Assembly: GCA_005217565.1 (NCBI GenBank)
Contig: SJCO01000001.1
Coordinates: 808,724-872,723 of the forward strand
Length of the DNA: 64,000 nucleotides
Origin: Puteibacter caeruleilacunae
GTDB lineage: Bacteria > Bacteroidota > Bacteroidia > Bacteroidales > Prolixibacteraceae
Direction: 5' to 3'
Part shown: positions 36,842 through 46,371 of the stretch, piece by piece
Numbering within the stretch: the first letter of the stretch is position 1
Layout of the letters: the number at the start of each line of letters is the position of its first letter
Made by a program: the position numbers and the translations under genes
Notes under the pieces: generated by a model
What the model was told of the DNA's origin: nothing
Databases searched by the model: none
The model's input: the letters and a program-made list of their open reading frames with translations, nothing else

Positions 36842-38686
36842 ATGAAGAAACTAGTTTATATATACATTGTTTTGGTGTTTGCGACCATGGTATCATGTAA
36901 CGATAGCTTTATGGATCGCTTTCCAAAGACAGAAATTACAGAAGAGAATTTCTTTAATACAGCATCAGACCTAAATACTTATATCAATGGTTTGTATGGA
37001 AATATTTCAGCATCGTATGACGATATAGGTAGCGATAATATCGCACAGAGAGAGGCCAAGGATGCTACATGGGATTTGATCCATGGAGCTGTTTCAGAAG
37101 AGAATGTAGGAGGTTGGTCCTGGGGAGACCTAAGAAGTATTAACTTCTTTCTTGATAGTTATGATAAGGCTATTGCGACACAGGCAGAGAAGGATCATTA
37201 TGCAGGTGCTGCCCGATTCTTTAGAGCACAGTTTTATATCAGTAAAGTGAAGCGTTTTAGTGATGTGCCCTGGTACTCAAAACCTCTGGCAACAACCGAC
37301 GAGGAATTGTTATTTAAAGTGCAGGATCCAAGGGGGGCAGTTGTTGATTCAATCATTGCTGACCTTCAATTTGCAGCAACTAAGATGAGTCTTAACAGTG
37401 ATGACAATACGCAGATTAATAAATTCTCCGCACTTGCTAGTCTTGCCCGATTTGCACTCTATGAAGGAACATTCAGAAAATATGGAATGAAGAACTCAAC
37501 TGAAGCTGCCTACTTAACCAAACAAAAGGCTTCTGACTTCAATACTTTGCTTCAGATCGCTAAAGATGCGTCACAGAAGATTATGGATGAAGGCGGTTTT
37601 TCGTTGTCTAACGATTATGAGGGATTGTTTAATAGCTTAAATCTTAGCTCCAATTCAGAAATTATCTTGTTTGAGGATTATGAGAAGGATAAAAGAATGC
37701 ATGGTTCTTATACACGATTGGATTGGCAGTACTGTTTAAGTCAGAATTTGGTAGATGAATACCTGAAACTTGATGGATCGGCTTATACAAAAGACGAGTT
37801 AGATGTGTTAGAGTATCGTCATACTTTTGATAATCGTGATCCGAGATTAAAAGCAACGGTAAGTTATCCAGGATATCAACAGGCGTCAAGCTCTTCTCCT
37901 CACATTGCAAAGGTTTTATTTGGAGGATTAGGTCAGATTAAGTTTACTCCTAAGGAGGCTGATGCCTGGAGTTGGGGAAAGAGTTATAACGACTTGCCTA
38001 TATTTCGTTTTGCTGAGGTACTATTGATTAATGCAGAGGCAAATGCCGAGCTCGGAACATTGACCAATGATGTATTGGATAAAACGATCAATCAGTTAAG
38101 AACAAGAGCCGGATTAACCGGAGGACAGGTTACTGTAGCTACTTCAATTGATCCAATCTTAAATAGTCGTTATCCTAATATTGATGTTGCGCATAAGGGT
38201 GCGGCTCTGGAGATCAGAAGAGAGAGACGTGTTGAAATGGCTTGTGAAGGTCTTCGTTATGATGACTTAATGCGCTGGCACCTTGGTGATGCAATTCTTA
38301 CTGTGAACGGTAAATCTCATAATCTGCAAAGAGGAATGTACGTACCTAAAATGACTGTTACTGGTGGAGCTAAGTTTAGTTTATTGGAAGTGACAGGAGA
38401 TGATAAAGCTGATATCATTATTGCAGAAACAGCAGCTGATTTGGTAAAAGCAGAGGCCTACTATAACGGATTATCTGCTGAAGATGCTGCATTTTACAGT
38501 GGACTGAATAAAGTTTCTCTTGATGAACCTATTAGTCTGAAAAATGGAGATGAGGGACATATTGTTTGGGATAGAGAACTTGATAATCCTGGGGAATTTG
38601 TAGAGCCTCAGTACTATTATCGTCCTGTTCCTAAGTCACAGATGCTACTGAATCAAAATTTAAAACAACATGAATTCTGGAAATAA
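36842..38686 (+). CDS. SusD/RagB-like glycan-binding lipoprotein 2
   Basis: The 614-residue lipoprotein is the partner of SusC-2. A signal peptide leads to a lipobox around MVSC (Cys19). ENFFNTASDLNTYINGLY at the N terminus, ARFFRAQFYISKVKRFSDVPWY in the helical core and the C-terminal YRPVPKSQMLLN are typical SusD/RagB blocks. It is longer than SusD-1 because of an insertion in the C-terminal half (about residues 495-575) with little family resemblance. Its stop lies 16 nt before the start of the LamG lipoprotein, so the two are co-transcribed. Confidence 0.95.
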   Translation: MKKLVYIYIVLVFATMVSCNDSFMDRFPKTEITEENFFNTASDLNTYINGLYGNISASYDDIGSDNIAQREAKDATWDLIHGAVSEENVGGWSWGDLRSINFFLDSYDKAIATQAEKDHYAGAARFFRAQFYISKVKRFSDVPWYSKPLATTDEELLFKVQDPRGAVVDSIIADLQFAATKMSLNSDDNTQINKFSALASLARFALYEGTFRKYGMKNSTEAAYLTKQKASDFNTLLQIAKDASQKIMDEGGFSLSNDYEGLFNSLNLSSNSEIILFEDYEKDKRMHGSYTRLDWQYCLSQNLVDEYLKLDGSAYTKDELDVLEYRHTFDNRDPRLKATVSYPGYQQASSSSPHIAKVLFGGLGQIKFTPKEADAWSWGKSYNDLPIFRFAEVLLINAEANAELGTLTNDVLDKTINQLRTRAGLTGGQVTVATSIDPILNSRYPNIDVAHKGAALEIRRERRVEMACEGLRYDDLMRWHLGDAILTVNGKSHNLQRGMYVPKMTVTGGAKFSLLEVTGDDKADIIIAETAADLVKAEAYYNGLSAEDAAFYSGLNKVSLDEPISLKNGDEGHIVWDRELDNPGEFVEPQYYYRPVPKSQMLLNQNLKQHEFWK

Positions 38687-38702
38687 TCATACAGGTAAAA
38701 TT

Positions 38703-39752
38703 ATGAAACACAGATATATTACTGCCCTAATGTTTTTGATTGCTGGATTGGTAATGTCCAGTTGTGAGGAGGTTGAAGTTGAGCCTCTTGTCTATGATGA
38801 TAGCAGTTTCAAGGAGGTGCGTATGTATACTCGTGAAATTGTAAATGATGATCATGCATCGCTGAAAGATGTAACCGTTTCATTTGACGTGAATAAAGAT
38901 CAGAAGACGGTGAAGGTTGTTGTTAAAACAGGTACAGATTTAACGAATTTGTATGGTATTGCAAAGCTTGAGAATGGTTGTACTGTAAGTGCAGCTAGTG
39001 GATCGGTTGATTTTGGTAAAATGGGTGATTTTTCACAGCCACAGAAGTACCTTGTAAAATCGAAGAATGGTATAGCCGTTGAGTGGACTGTTTCTCTAGA
39101 AATTTTACCTCCACCTCCTCCTGTGACTAATCCTACTGGATTTGAATTAAAGCGTAAGGATGGAACCAATAAGCATATTCCTTTGGCAAGTGAATTTGGG
39201 GATTTGCAACATTTCCAAAGTAAATACTATGGACATAGTTATGATGGAAGTGCAGAAGGATTCTCAAAAGTGGCTGATGATCCAGATTTAAACTTTAAGA
39301 ATACAGAAGACTTCTCATTGTCGTTTTGGGTGAAAACAACAGCCTCTAATAGTGATCCTGAAATGCTGGCAACACAAAACTGGGCTAGTTCTGGAAATAC
39401 AGGTATCACGATTGCCTTTCTTGAAGGCAATTGGAGAGCTGTAGTATCAGACGGGCAAGGTCATAAAGCAGATGTGAGAACTACAGATGCAGGTAAGTCA
39501 TTCAATAATGGATCCTGGCATTTATTAGTCGTAACTTATGATAGAGATGGTAATATGACCATGTATCAGGATGGAGAAGAAATTGGAAGTGCTGATATGA
39601 GCGAAGTTGGAGATATTGATAGTGGAAATCCTTTCCATATTGCTCAAGATGGAACTGGTGGCTATGGAGATGCTTTTACTGGCGATATTGCAGGAACTAC
39701 GATCTATAATTATGTGCTGACCGCTGATGAGGTAAGTGCGTTGGCAGACTAG
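38703..39752 (+). CDS. LamG-domain surface lipoprotein (probable glycan-binding protein)
   Basis: The 349-residue lipoprotein has a lipobox MSSC (Cys20). Residues about 40-135 form a beta-rich domain resembling the DUF5018-like segments found in PUL surface proteins (VSFDVNKDQKTVKVVV). After a proline hinge (PPPPP), residues 170-349 form a laminin-G/concanavalin-like domain (FSLSFWVKTT, GSWHLLVVTYDRDGNMTMYQDG, AGTTIYNYVLTADEVSAL). This layout fits a surface glycan-binding protein that helps the SusC-2/SusD-2 pair. A reading from ATG 38670 would overlap SusD-2; ATG 38703 is preferred because it starts the signal peptide. A terminator follows. Confidence 0.85.
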   Translation: MKHRYITALMFLIAGLVMSSCEEVEVEPLVYDDSSFKEVRMYTREIVNDDHASLKDVTVSFDVNKDQKTVKVVVKTGTDLTNLYGIAKLENGCTVSAASGSVDFGKMGDFSQPQKYLVKSKNGIAVEWTVSLEILPPPPPVTNPTGFELKRKDGTNKHIPLASEFGDLQHFQSKYYGHSYDGSAEGFSKVADDPDLNFKNTEDFSLSFWVKTTASNSDPEMLATQNWASSGNTGITIAFLEGNWRAVVSDGQGHKADVRTTDAGKSFNNGSWHLLVVTYDRDGNMTMYQDGEEIGSADMSEVGDIDSGNPFHIAQDGTGGYGDAFTGDIAGTTIYNYVLTADEVSALAD

Positions 39753-39803
39753 ATTGCATTGATAAATTGAAATTACGATTGCTTGAGCTGGAAGCAATCA
39801 TGA

Positions 39804-39845
39804 ATGTTTAATAATGGGTTATCTCGAAAGAGGTAGCCCATTTTT
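39804..39845 (+). terminator. Terminator/39-bp repeat, copy 2
   Basis: The same 13-bp stem with GAAA loop as copy 1 (39813-39842) is followed here by a true T run to 39845, so it is a strong terminator for the sigma-FecR-SusC-SusD-LamG operon. Bases 39804-39842 equal 31232-31270 exactly. Confidence 0.9.
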
Positions 39846-39941
39846 AATAAGTCCTCATTTCTAATTTGCAGTAAATCAGGTTGAATTCCATAATCGAACT
39901 TGTTGAATCCAAAATCAAAGTAGGTGTTGCATCATAAAAAG

Positions 39942-39949
39942 TAAGTTTG
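39942..39949 (+). promoter_or_regulatory. -7 element for the GH20 operon
   Basis: TAAGTTTG matches TAnnTTTG perfectly; no -33 TTG is at a suitable distance, so an activator is likely. The leader before the first GH20 start would be about 65 nt. The core TTACCCCCT of the HTCS-1 sites is absent here. Confidence 0.45.
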
Positions 39950-40021
39950 TTTTTGTGTCAGGCAAAGTTTTTTGGCTGGTACTTAATAAAGGGGATCGTT
40001 TAGATGTAAAAAGAATAATTT

Positions 40022-42004
40022 ATGAGGAAAATTGTGCTAGCATTATTTGCTGTCCTGATCTTGATGAATGGGGCTATTGCGAATGATGGAAAAAAATTGA
40101 ATTTGCTGCCATTACCTGTTAAGGTGAATGTAAAAGGTGGTGCCTTCAAATTAGACAAGGATTGTCAGATTGTTGCGAATGAAGGCTTGGTTAAAGAGGC
40201 TCAAAAGTTTGTAAAACAAATAAAGCCTGCCTTAGGGTATGAATTGGGAATTGTTGAGGGACAAACTACCAACTTTGGAATATTACTTCAGTATGATAAT
40301 GACCTGAAATCAAAATATGGGAAAGAATCTTATCAGCTGAATATTGGTAATGACTTAGTAAAGATTTCTGTTGGAGGCGAGGAAGGTGCTTTTTATGCTT
40401 TCCAGACAATTCGCCAGTTGTTGCCGACTAAAATTTATAGTCGTGTGAAACTGCCTGGTGAGACATGGGAAATGTCTTGTGCAGAGATTCTTGACTACCC
40501 TCGTTTTGAGTGGCGTGGGTATATGCTTGATGTATCCCGAACATTCTGTGATGCTGATTATGTGAAGCATACATTAGATATTATGGCCGAGCATAAAATG
40601 AATGTATTTCATTGGCATTTAGTTGATAATAATGGATGGCGTATCGAAATTAAGAAGTATCCATGGTTGACTGATGTTGGTGCCTGGCGTATGCAACCTG
40701 GTTATCCACAACGTGGTGATACAACACGATATGGAGGCTATTATACACAAGAAGATATTAGAGAGATTGTTGCCTATGCAAAGGATCGCCATATCACTAT
40801 TCTTCCTGAAATTGATATTCCAGGTCATTCATGTGCATTGATTTATGCTATGCCTGAATTTGCATGCAAGAATGCCAATAAACCAGAATACATTTTTAAT
40901 TTCAAGGACTTTCCACAGCGAGGGAAACCATTCCAAAAACATGAAGGAACTAATGCTGTTTGTGCTGGTAATGATGATGTTTTCCCATTCTTTGAAGGGA
41001 TTGTTGAGGAGCTGGTCGACCTGTTTCCTTGCGAGTATATCCATATTGGTGGAGATGAAGTAAAAAAGGAATGGTGGGAGGCATGTCCCGACTGTCAGAA
41101 AAGAATGAAAGATGAGCACCTTGAATCGAGTGATGAATTGCAAGCGTATTTTATTAAGCGACTAGAGAAGATTATCAATAAACATGGTAAGTACTTAATG
41201 GGATGGGATGAAATCCTTGAGGGGGGAATTACAAAGAGCTCTACGATTATGAGTTGGCGCGGTAACAGAGGTGCCATTGCAGCTATTGAAAACGGACAGA
41301 AAACAGTAGTTGCTTCAAATAGAGGATATTACTTTCAGAAAGATCAGACCGATAATCCTTTGCATCCTAAGAAATGGCCTGGAATGATGACGTTGAAAAT
41401 GGCCTATGAATATCAGCCTATTCCAACGAATCTGCCAAAAGAGAAACTAGACTTAGTCTTGGGAATTCAGTCGGCATTGTGGACTCCTTTTACCAATAAA
41501 CCTGATCTATGGGACTTGGCTGTGTATCCACGAAATTTTGCATTGTGTGAGACTGCCTGGATTCCTGTGGGAGAGAAGAATTGGGAGGAATTTCAGAATA
41601 GAGTACTCAATCATCAGCTAAGATTGGCATACGAAGGTGTTGCCTACTGGCGTGAAGAGTCGGTTAAGGTTGGAAGCTGGAATGCCAAAGAAGTGAATCG
41701 TGCAGATAAGATTAGTATCGATATTTCTAAGCAACTTTCTCAAGCGGGTAAGTATTTAGTTGTAATCGACCATACTAAAGGTAATGCCGGATTAAATATT
41801 CAAAATGTATCGTTTGTAAAAGATGGTAAACCAGTTGCATTGGATTATCACTTTGGATCAACAGAAGAGGGTAAAGATCTGGATCGGATGTATTTCATCG
41901 ATCTTCAGTACCTTGATAAGGGTGCTCAGTATGAACTGCAAATTGATGCTCATTCTTTCAATGGAGATGATTGTCAGGGTGATGTGTATCTATTTCAGCC
42001 ATAA
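40022..42004 (+). CDS. GH20 beta-N-acetylhexosaminidase 1
   Basis: The 660-residue enzyme releases terminal beta-GlcNAc or beta-GalNAc by substrate-assisted catalysis. A signal peptide (about 1-21) leads into the GH20b domain (about 25-150) and then the catalytic barrel, with HWHLVDNNGWRIEIK, PEIDIPGHS and the catalytic pair Asp345-Glu346 in HIGGDEV. The C-terminal 110 residues form a beta-sandwich (VVIDHTKGNAGLNIQNVSF) that is probably carbohydrate-binding. The end of the protein is complete. It starts a two-gene GH20 operon with a 54-bp gap to the next gene. Confidence 0.95.
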   Translation: MRKIVLALFAVLILMNGAIANDGKKLNLLPLPVKVNVKGGAFKLDKDCQIVANEGLVKEAQKFVKQIKPALGYELGIVEGQTTNFGILLQYDNDLKSKYGKESYQLNIGNDLVKISVGGEEGAFYAFQTIRQLLPTKIYSRVKLPGETWEMSCAEILDYPRFEWRGYMLDVSRTFCDADYVKHTLDIMAEHKMNVFHWHLVDNNGWRIEIKKYPWLTDVGAWRMQPGYPQRGDTTRYGGYYTQEDIREIVAYAKDRHITILPEIDIPGHSCALIYAMPEFACKNANKPEYIFNFKDFPQRGKPFQKHEGTNAVCAGNDDVFPFFEGIVEELVDLFPCEYIHIGGDEVKKEWWEACPDCQKRMKDEHLESSDELQAYFIKRLEKIINKHGKYLMGWDEILEGGITKSSTIMSWRGNRGAIAAIENGQKTVVASNRGYYFQKDQTDNPLHPKKWPGMMTLKMAYEYQPIPTNLPKEKLDLVLGIQSALWTPFTNKPDLWDLAVYPRNFALCETAWIPVGEKNWEEFQNRVLNHQLRLAYEGVAYWREESVKVGSWNAKEVNRADKISIDISKQLSQAGKYLVVIDHTKGNAGLNIQNVSFVKDGKPVALDYHFGSTEEGKDLDRMYFIDLQYLDKGAQYELQIDAHSFNGDDCQGDVYLFQP

Positions 42005-42058
42005 TTCATGGTCTAAAAGTCTATAAATCTAATAATCTACAAATCAAATAATCTTAAA

Positions 42059-43993
42059 ATGAAATTTTTAATTATTTACTTGTTAATAAGCATAGGAGTG
42101 GGTAGTGTTGTTGCTCAGGATAAGTTGGATCTGTTGTTTCCTTCTCCTAAAAACATAGAGATTCAAGATAAGGTCTTTTCTCCTAATGGAGATAGAATCC
42201 TGGTGCAGAAAGAATTGTACGGAGATAAGATCAAAGATGTAGCAGCTTTAATCAATAAGTCATTTGATTGTCAATGTGAGGTAGTTGCTGGTGTTGTCCC
42301 AGGAGAACAGACTGTTATGTCGGTTTACCTTGATCCATTGACGATAAAAGAAGAGCAGGGATACCGCTTATCTGTGAATGAGCATAACATTGAACTTGTA
42401 GCACACGATGAAGCTGGTGCATATTACGGATTGCTTACGCTAGAGCAAGCTCTTCAGTTAACAAAGGGGAAACTTAACTGCTTAAGAATTATTGATAGTC
42501 CCGATTTTAATCGTCGTGGAGTAATGCTTGATATCTCTCGAGATAAAGTTCCTTCAATGAAGACCTTGAAAGAGATGATTGGGTGTTTTGCTTCGTGGAA
42601 AATTAATGAGATTCAGCTTTATGTAGAACACACTTTTGCATACAAAAATCACAAGCAAGTATGGGAGAATGCCTCACCGGTTACGGCGGCAGAAATACTT
42701 GAATTAGACGAGTTCTGTAAAGAGCGTCATATCGATTTGGTACCAAACCAGAACTCCTTAGGACACATGGGACGATGGCTAAAACATGAGCCATACTTCT
42801 ATCTCTCTGAACGTCCTGACAATGTTGAATCTGATAACTGGATTATTGATGGACGAAGGATTACGTTGTGTGCGGTAGCTCAGGAACCTATTGAGTTTAT
42901 GGATAGCCTGTATGCCGAATATTTGCCTAATTTTTCAAGTAAATATTTTAATGTGGGAGGTGATGAGCCTTACGAATTAGGATATGGTCGATCGGCTGCG
43001 GCTTGTGAAAAATATGGAAAAGGAACAGTTTATTTAGATTACATGAAGAAGATCAATAAGCGTGTTCATCAATATGGAAAGCAGACTCAGATGTGGGGTG
43101 ATATTGTGAATAAACACCCTGAGTTGATTCCTCAAATGCCTAAGGATATTATCTGTATGGTTTGGGGATATCGTCCAACGCATCCTTACGATACACAATG
43201 TAAACGTTTTGATGACGAGGATATTCCTTTCTATGTATGTCCAGGAACAAGTAGCTGGCGATCGTTTATTGGTAGAACCGAGACTGCAAAGCAAAACCTT
43301 ATTAATGCTGCCGTTAATGGTAAGAAATATAAAGCGATTGGATATCTAAATACCGATTGGGGCGATAAAGGACATATGCAACCAATCTCGGCATCTTACC
43401 CGGCCTTCGTTTATGGTGCAGGATTAGCATGGTCGGTTGAGGAGAATAAAGAAGCTGATTTAGCTGCCTTAATGAATCAGTACATGTTAAAAGAAGAAGA
43501 TGCTACGTTGGCAAAAGCTTTATTGAGGTTAACCAATGCCTACCTGGGGCGTAAAGATGAAATCCCGGTAGGGACTCCTTATTTTAACGTGCTGGAAAAA
43601 ACCACTGTTCCTTTTGACAAGGATTACACCTATAAAAAGTACGACATGTCATTGCTTGAAACAGTAAGAGAAGAAATTGCTGCAAGTGTTGCCATGATCG
43701 ACGGATTCAAACCAACTAATGAAGAATCGAAGATGGTGGTTGAGGAAATTAGAACGTCAGCGCAGTTGGCCGACTGGGGATGTCGATTGTTACAAGCAAG
43801 GGCTAAGGCAAAAGACAATGATCTTTATAAAGTGTCATTTGCAAAACGTAAAAAACTGGCTCAGGAGCTACAGGATATTATCGAAATACAACAGAAAATG
43901 TGGAAGCTTCGTAATAGAAATGGCGGTTTAAATGACAGTATCGAACGGTTAGAAAAAGTAATCAAAATACTAAATACAAAAAAACCAAGTTAG
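42059..43993 (+). CDS. GH20-type hexosaminidase 2 (divergent)
   Basis: The 644-residue secreted protein has a signal peptide ending at VVAQ, a GH20b-like N-terminal domain and a barrel. The acid pair is Asp302-Glu303 in FNVGGDEP, so catalysis should be intact. Surroundings differ from a standard GH20: HIGGDEV is replaced by FNVGGDEP, and the C-terminal half (about 430-644) is mostly helical with no beta-sandwich. This matches a Bacteroidota subgroup of GH20 with little characterised specificity. It is translated from the same transcript as hexosaminidase 1 and is followed by a strong terminator. The two enzymes probably act on different linkages. Confidence 0.85.
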   Translation: MKFLIIYLLISIGVGSVVAQDKLDLLFPSPKNIEIQDKVFSPNGDRILVQKELYGDKIKDVAALINKSFDCQCEVVAGVVPGEQTVMSVYLDPLTIKEEQGYRLSVNEHNIELVAHDEAGAYYGLLTLEQALQLTKGKLNCLRIIDSPDFNRRGVMLDISRDKVPSMKTLKEMIGCFASWKINEIQLYVEHTFAYKNHKQVWENASPVTAAEILELDEFCKERHIDLVPNQNSLGHMGRWLKHEPYFYLSERPDNVESDNWIIDGRRITLCAVAQEPIEFMDSLYAEYLPNFSSKYFNVGGDEPYELGYGRSAAACEKYGKGTVYLDYMKKINKRVHQYGKQTQMWGDIVNKHPELIPQMPKDIICMVWGYRPTHPYDTQCKRFDDEDIPFYVCPGTSSWRSFIGRTETAKQNLINAAVNGKKYKAIGYLNTDWGDKGHMQPISASYPAFVYGAGLAWSVEENKEADLAALMNQYMLKEEDATLAKALLRLTNAYLGRKDEIPVGTPYFNVLEKTTVPFDKDYTYKKYDMSLLETVREEIAASVAMIDGFKPTNEESKMVVEEIRTSAQLADWGCRLLQARAKAKDNDLYKVSFAKRKKLAQELQDIIEIQQKMWKLRNRNGGLNDSIERLEKVIKILNTKKPS

Positions 43994-44024
43994 TCAATCT
44001 CTTTTTGGGATAAATCACTCTCTT

Positions 44025-44060
44025 AAGCCTTTTTTCTACTATTGAAAAAAGGCTTTTTTT
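44025..44060 (+). terminator. Rho-independent terminator after the GH20 pair
   Basis: A 12-bp stem (AAGCCTTTTTTC with GAAAAAAGGCTT) closes on a 7-nt loop and is followed by seven T. It separates the GH20 operon from the FAS1/SusCD operon. Confidence 0.92.
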
Positions 44061-44177
44061 GTGCCTTTTTAACTTTTTTTAAGAAAAATACATCTTGTAA
44101 GTAGTTGTTGGTCAGTATGTGAGCGAAAAGTGGAATGTGCGGTTTCAAAATTAAACCTATCTCAGTTGTAGTCGATA

Positions 44178-44185
44178 TAAATTTG
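44178..44185 (+). promoter_or_regulatory. -7 element for the FAS1-SusCD operon
   Basis: TAAATTTG is a perfect TAnnTTTG match, 28 bp before the first FAS1 start; no -33 is at the right distance. A TCAAAATTAAA word lies 33 bp before it and CCAAAATCAAA lies 34 bp before the GH20 -7 element, a weak hint of a shared activator that could be HTCS-2. Confidence 0.45.
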
Positions 44186-44213
44186 AACTACTAACAATAA
44201 ATCTAAAATAATT

Positions 44214-46361
44214 ATGAGGAAACTTTTTACGGTTTTTAAAGGCCTTATTCTAATGTTTTTTCTTCATTCCTGTGATGAGGATATCGACTCCCGGTATAAG
44301 GCCCCCGATTGGTTGGAAGGTGATATTGCAACCATACTCACTAATGATGGAAACTACACTACATTTTTAAAAGCAGTTGATCTTACTGGTTATAAAAGCC
44401 ATTTAGCAGGTAGGGCAAATATTACTGTTTTTGCTCCAAACGATGAAGCGTTTGCTAATTACTTTTCAAAGCACCAAATAGGTGGATTGAATGATGTGGA
44501 GCTACCTGAATTGAAAAAACTTGTTGCTTTTCATTTTGTAAAGAATACTTATACAAAGAAACGTTTAACAACACTTTTCGAAGAACCTATTACTAAGTTG
44601 CCAAGTATGGCAAAAGACACGGTTGAGCTTGTTATTGATGAACGAGATAATAAGCAGAAACGAGTTTATAAGAGTAATAAATGGGTTCCTTTATTTCATA
44701 AGGAACGTTTTGCTGAAGCATATGTAACTGATGGTGCATCGAATTTTCAAAAGTTTTTCGATAACACATACGACAATGAGGCGATTTATTATGCGAACGC
44801 CAAAATTACCGATTACGAAATTCCTGCCGACAATGGTTATCTATATAAGATTGACCAGGTGGTTGAACCATTGGAGACCATTTACGAACTGATGACCAAG
44901 AATGAAGGGAAACACGATTATTTCTTGTCGCTATTGAATGAATTTAAGTATTTTGAATACGACAAAGATATCACCCAAAAGTTCGGTGGTATAGCACGTG
45001 ATAGTCTGTTTATTCCTTATTATCTTTTTGATCCACATAGAAAGAATCTGGAAGCTGAAGATGATTTTGATGGAAAGTATGAGGATAACCACAATTTTAA
45101 CATTAATGCCTTTATCCCTTTTGATGATGCATTAAAAGCATGGTTAACATCCAATGTATTAAACGAGGATTATCCTACGTTGGAAGATCTTTCGGTTGTG
45201 ACTAAAAAGTATATTCTTAACTACTTCATTGCTGAGGATAATTTTGCATTCCCAGAGCGTGTCGCAGGATCAAAAGTTCTGAATGATTACAACGTACCTA
45301 TTGTATTCGATACCAATGATCCTTTAGGAAAAGTTCAATGCGCAAGCAATGGTGTTTATTATGGAATACCTACTTGTCCTGATATCCTTCTTTTTAATAG
45401 TGTATTGAAAGTACCATTTACAAGAGCTGATTACGATATGTATCTGTATGCTTTAGAGAATGCAGGAGTAATCAGTATTTATTTGAACCAAAAGATCAAC
45501 TATACTTCATTTGTACCTCATAATGATTCTTGGGAAGTAATGGAGTTCTCTCTTGATTATGGAGATGCGAATATTGTAGGTGATGAGATTTTCTCGTTGG
45601 TCGAAAATGATCAGGATCGTCCATATAACCGAAGTCGTCTGGCTTCATTGGTAGGCTATCATAACATTACAGGTGATGTTACGTTCACCGAGGATCTTCA
45701 GATTATCGGAAACCAAAATAAGTTTGGTGTCACCTTCGTTAAAGGCAATCAGGTGTGGTCAGGTGGTAATGAAGAACGTGGTTATATTCCAACTGTTGTA
45801 GGAGATAAAGTAGACTGTATTAATGGTTCTTCTTATATGTTAGATCACCTAATCATGGCTCCATCTAAACACTTTGCCTATCACATCGCATTGAATGATA
45901 ATTTCAAAGCTTTTAATGATATCATTGAGTCTATTGATGGCTACCGACGAGATACCAAAAAGAATATCATCGGACTTACTTTCTTGAAGAATAAGAAATA
46001 TACTGCGTTTATTCCTTCTAATGAGGCAATTGCTGAAGCACAAGCGGCAGGTTTAATTCCTGAAGCAAATGGAGAAGACAATAAAGCCTTAATCGATTGG
46101 CTTCGCTATTTCTTTGTAGACTCATCAATTGATCAACGTACCAATTACCTTCTTCCAAAAGAGAACATGAATGAATGGATGCCTTCAGCAACTGTTGAAG
46201 ATGAGGAAGAAGAAATTATGTATGAAATGAAAATCGTTTCCGGAGAGAATTATACGGTTGAAGGACTTAATAGCGTGACGGCTAATGTAAACACCGAGGC
46301 GGCTCATGTTGGACGGGGTGGATTGTTGTATGAAATTGATAAAGTAGTTAGTTACCAATAG
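44214..46361 (+). CDS. Multi-FAS1 (fasciclin) surface lipoprotein
   Basis: The 715-residue lipoprotein (lipobox LHSC, Cys20) carries four segments with the FAS1 signature T-x-F-x-P-x-(D/N). They are near residues 69 (NITVFAPNDEAF), 296 (NINAFIPFDDAL), 430 (YTSFVPHNDSW) and 596 (YTAFIPSNEAI). The last ends with GGLLYEIDKVV, typical of a FAS1 domain end. FAS1 domains mediate adhesion in other systems. In Bacteroidota PULs they probably bind glycan at the cell surface, but this is inferred from position. The next gene, SusC-3, starts 10 nt after the stop, so it leads a long operon. Confidence 0.85.
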   Translation: MRKLFTVFKGLILMFFLHSCDEDIDSRYKAPDWLEGDIATILTNDGNYTTFLKAVDLTGYKSHLAGRANITVFAPNDEAFANYFSKHQIGGLNDVELPELKKLVAFHFVKNTYTKKRLTTLFEEPITKLPSMAKDTVELVIDERDNKQKRVYKSNKWVPLFHKERFAEAYVTDGASNFQKFFDNTYDNEAIYYANAKITDYEIPADNGYLYKIDQVVEPLETIYELMTKNEGKHDYFLSLLNEFKYFEYDKDITQKFGGIARDSLFIPYYLFDPHRKNLEAEDDFDGKYEDNHNFNINAFIPFDDALKAWLTSNVLNEDYPTLEDLSVVTKKYILNYFIAEDNFAFPERVAGSKVLNDYNVPIVFDTNDPLGKVQCASNGVYYGIPTCPDILLFNSVLKVPFTRADYDMYLYALENAGVISIYLNQKINYTSFVPHNDSWEVMEFSLDYGDANIVGDEIFSLVENDQDRPYNRSRLASLVGYHNITGDVTFTEDLQIIGNQNKFGVTFVKGNQVWSGGNEERGYIPTVVGDKVDCINGSSYMLDHLIMAPSKHFAYHIALNDNFKAFNDIIESIDGYRRDTKKNIIGLTFLKNKKYTAFIPSNEAIAEAQAAGLIPEANGEDNKALIDWLRYFFVDSSIDQRTNYLLPKENMNEWMPSATVEDEEEEIMYEMKIVSGENYTVEGLNSVTANVNTEAAHVGRGGLLYEIDKVVSYQ

Positions 46362-46371
46362 AAAAAACAGC

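Noticed and set aside
38670-38703. Longer starts of several lipoprotein and transporter genes (38670, 51012, 54145, 8935, 32010)
   Set aside because: In each the later ATG begins the signal peptide or the known start of the family. The longer forms of 38670, 51012 and 54145 also overlap the preceding gene.
39908-44155. TCAAAATTAAA / CCAAAATCAAA words as an HTCS-2 operator
   Set aside because: There are only two instances of low-complexity AT-rich sequence. The similar distance to the -7 elements (33 and 34 bp) is suggestive, but too weak to report as a site.
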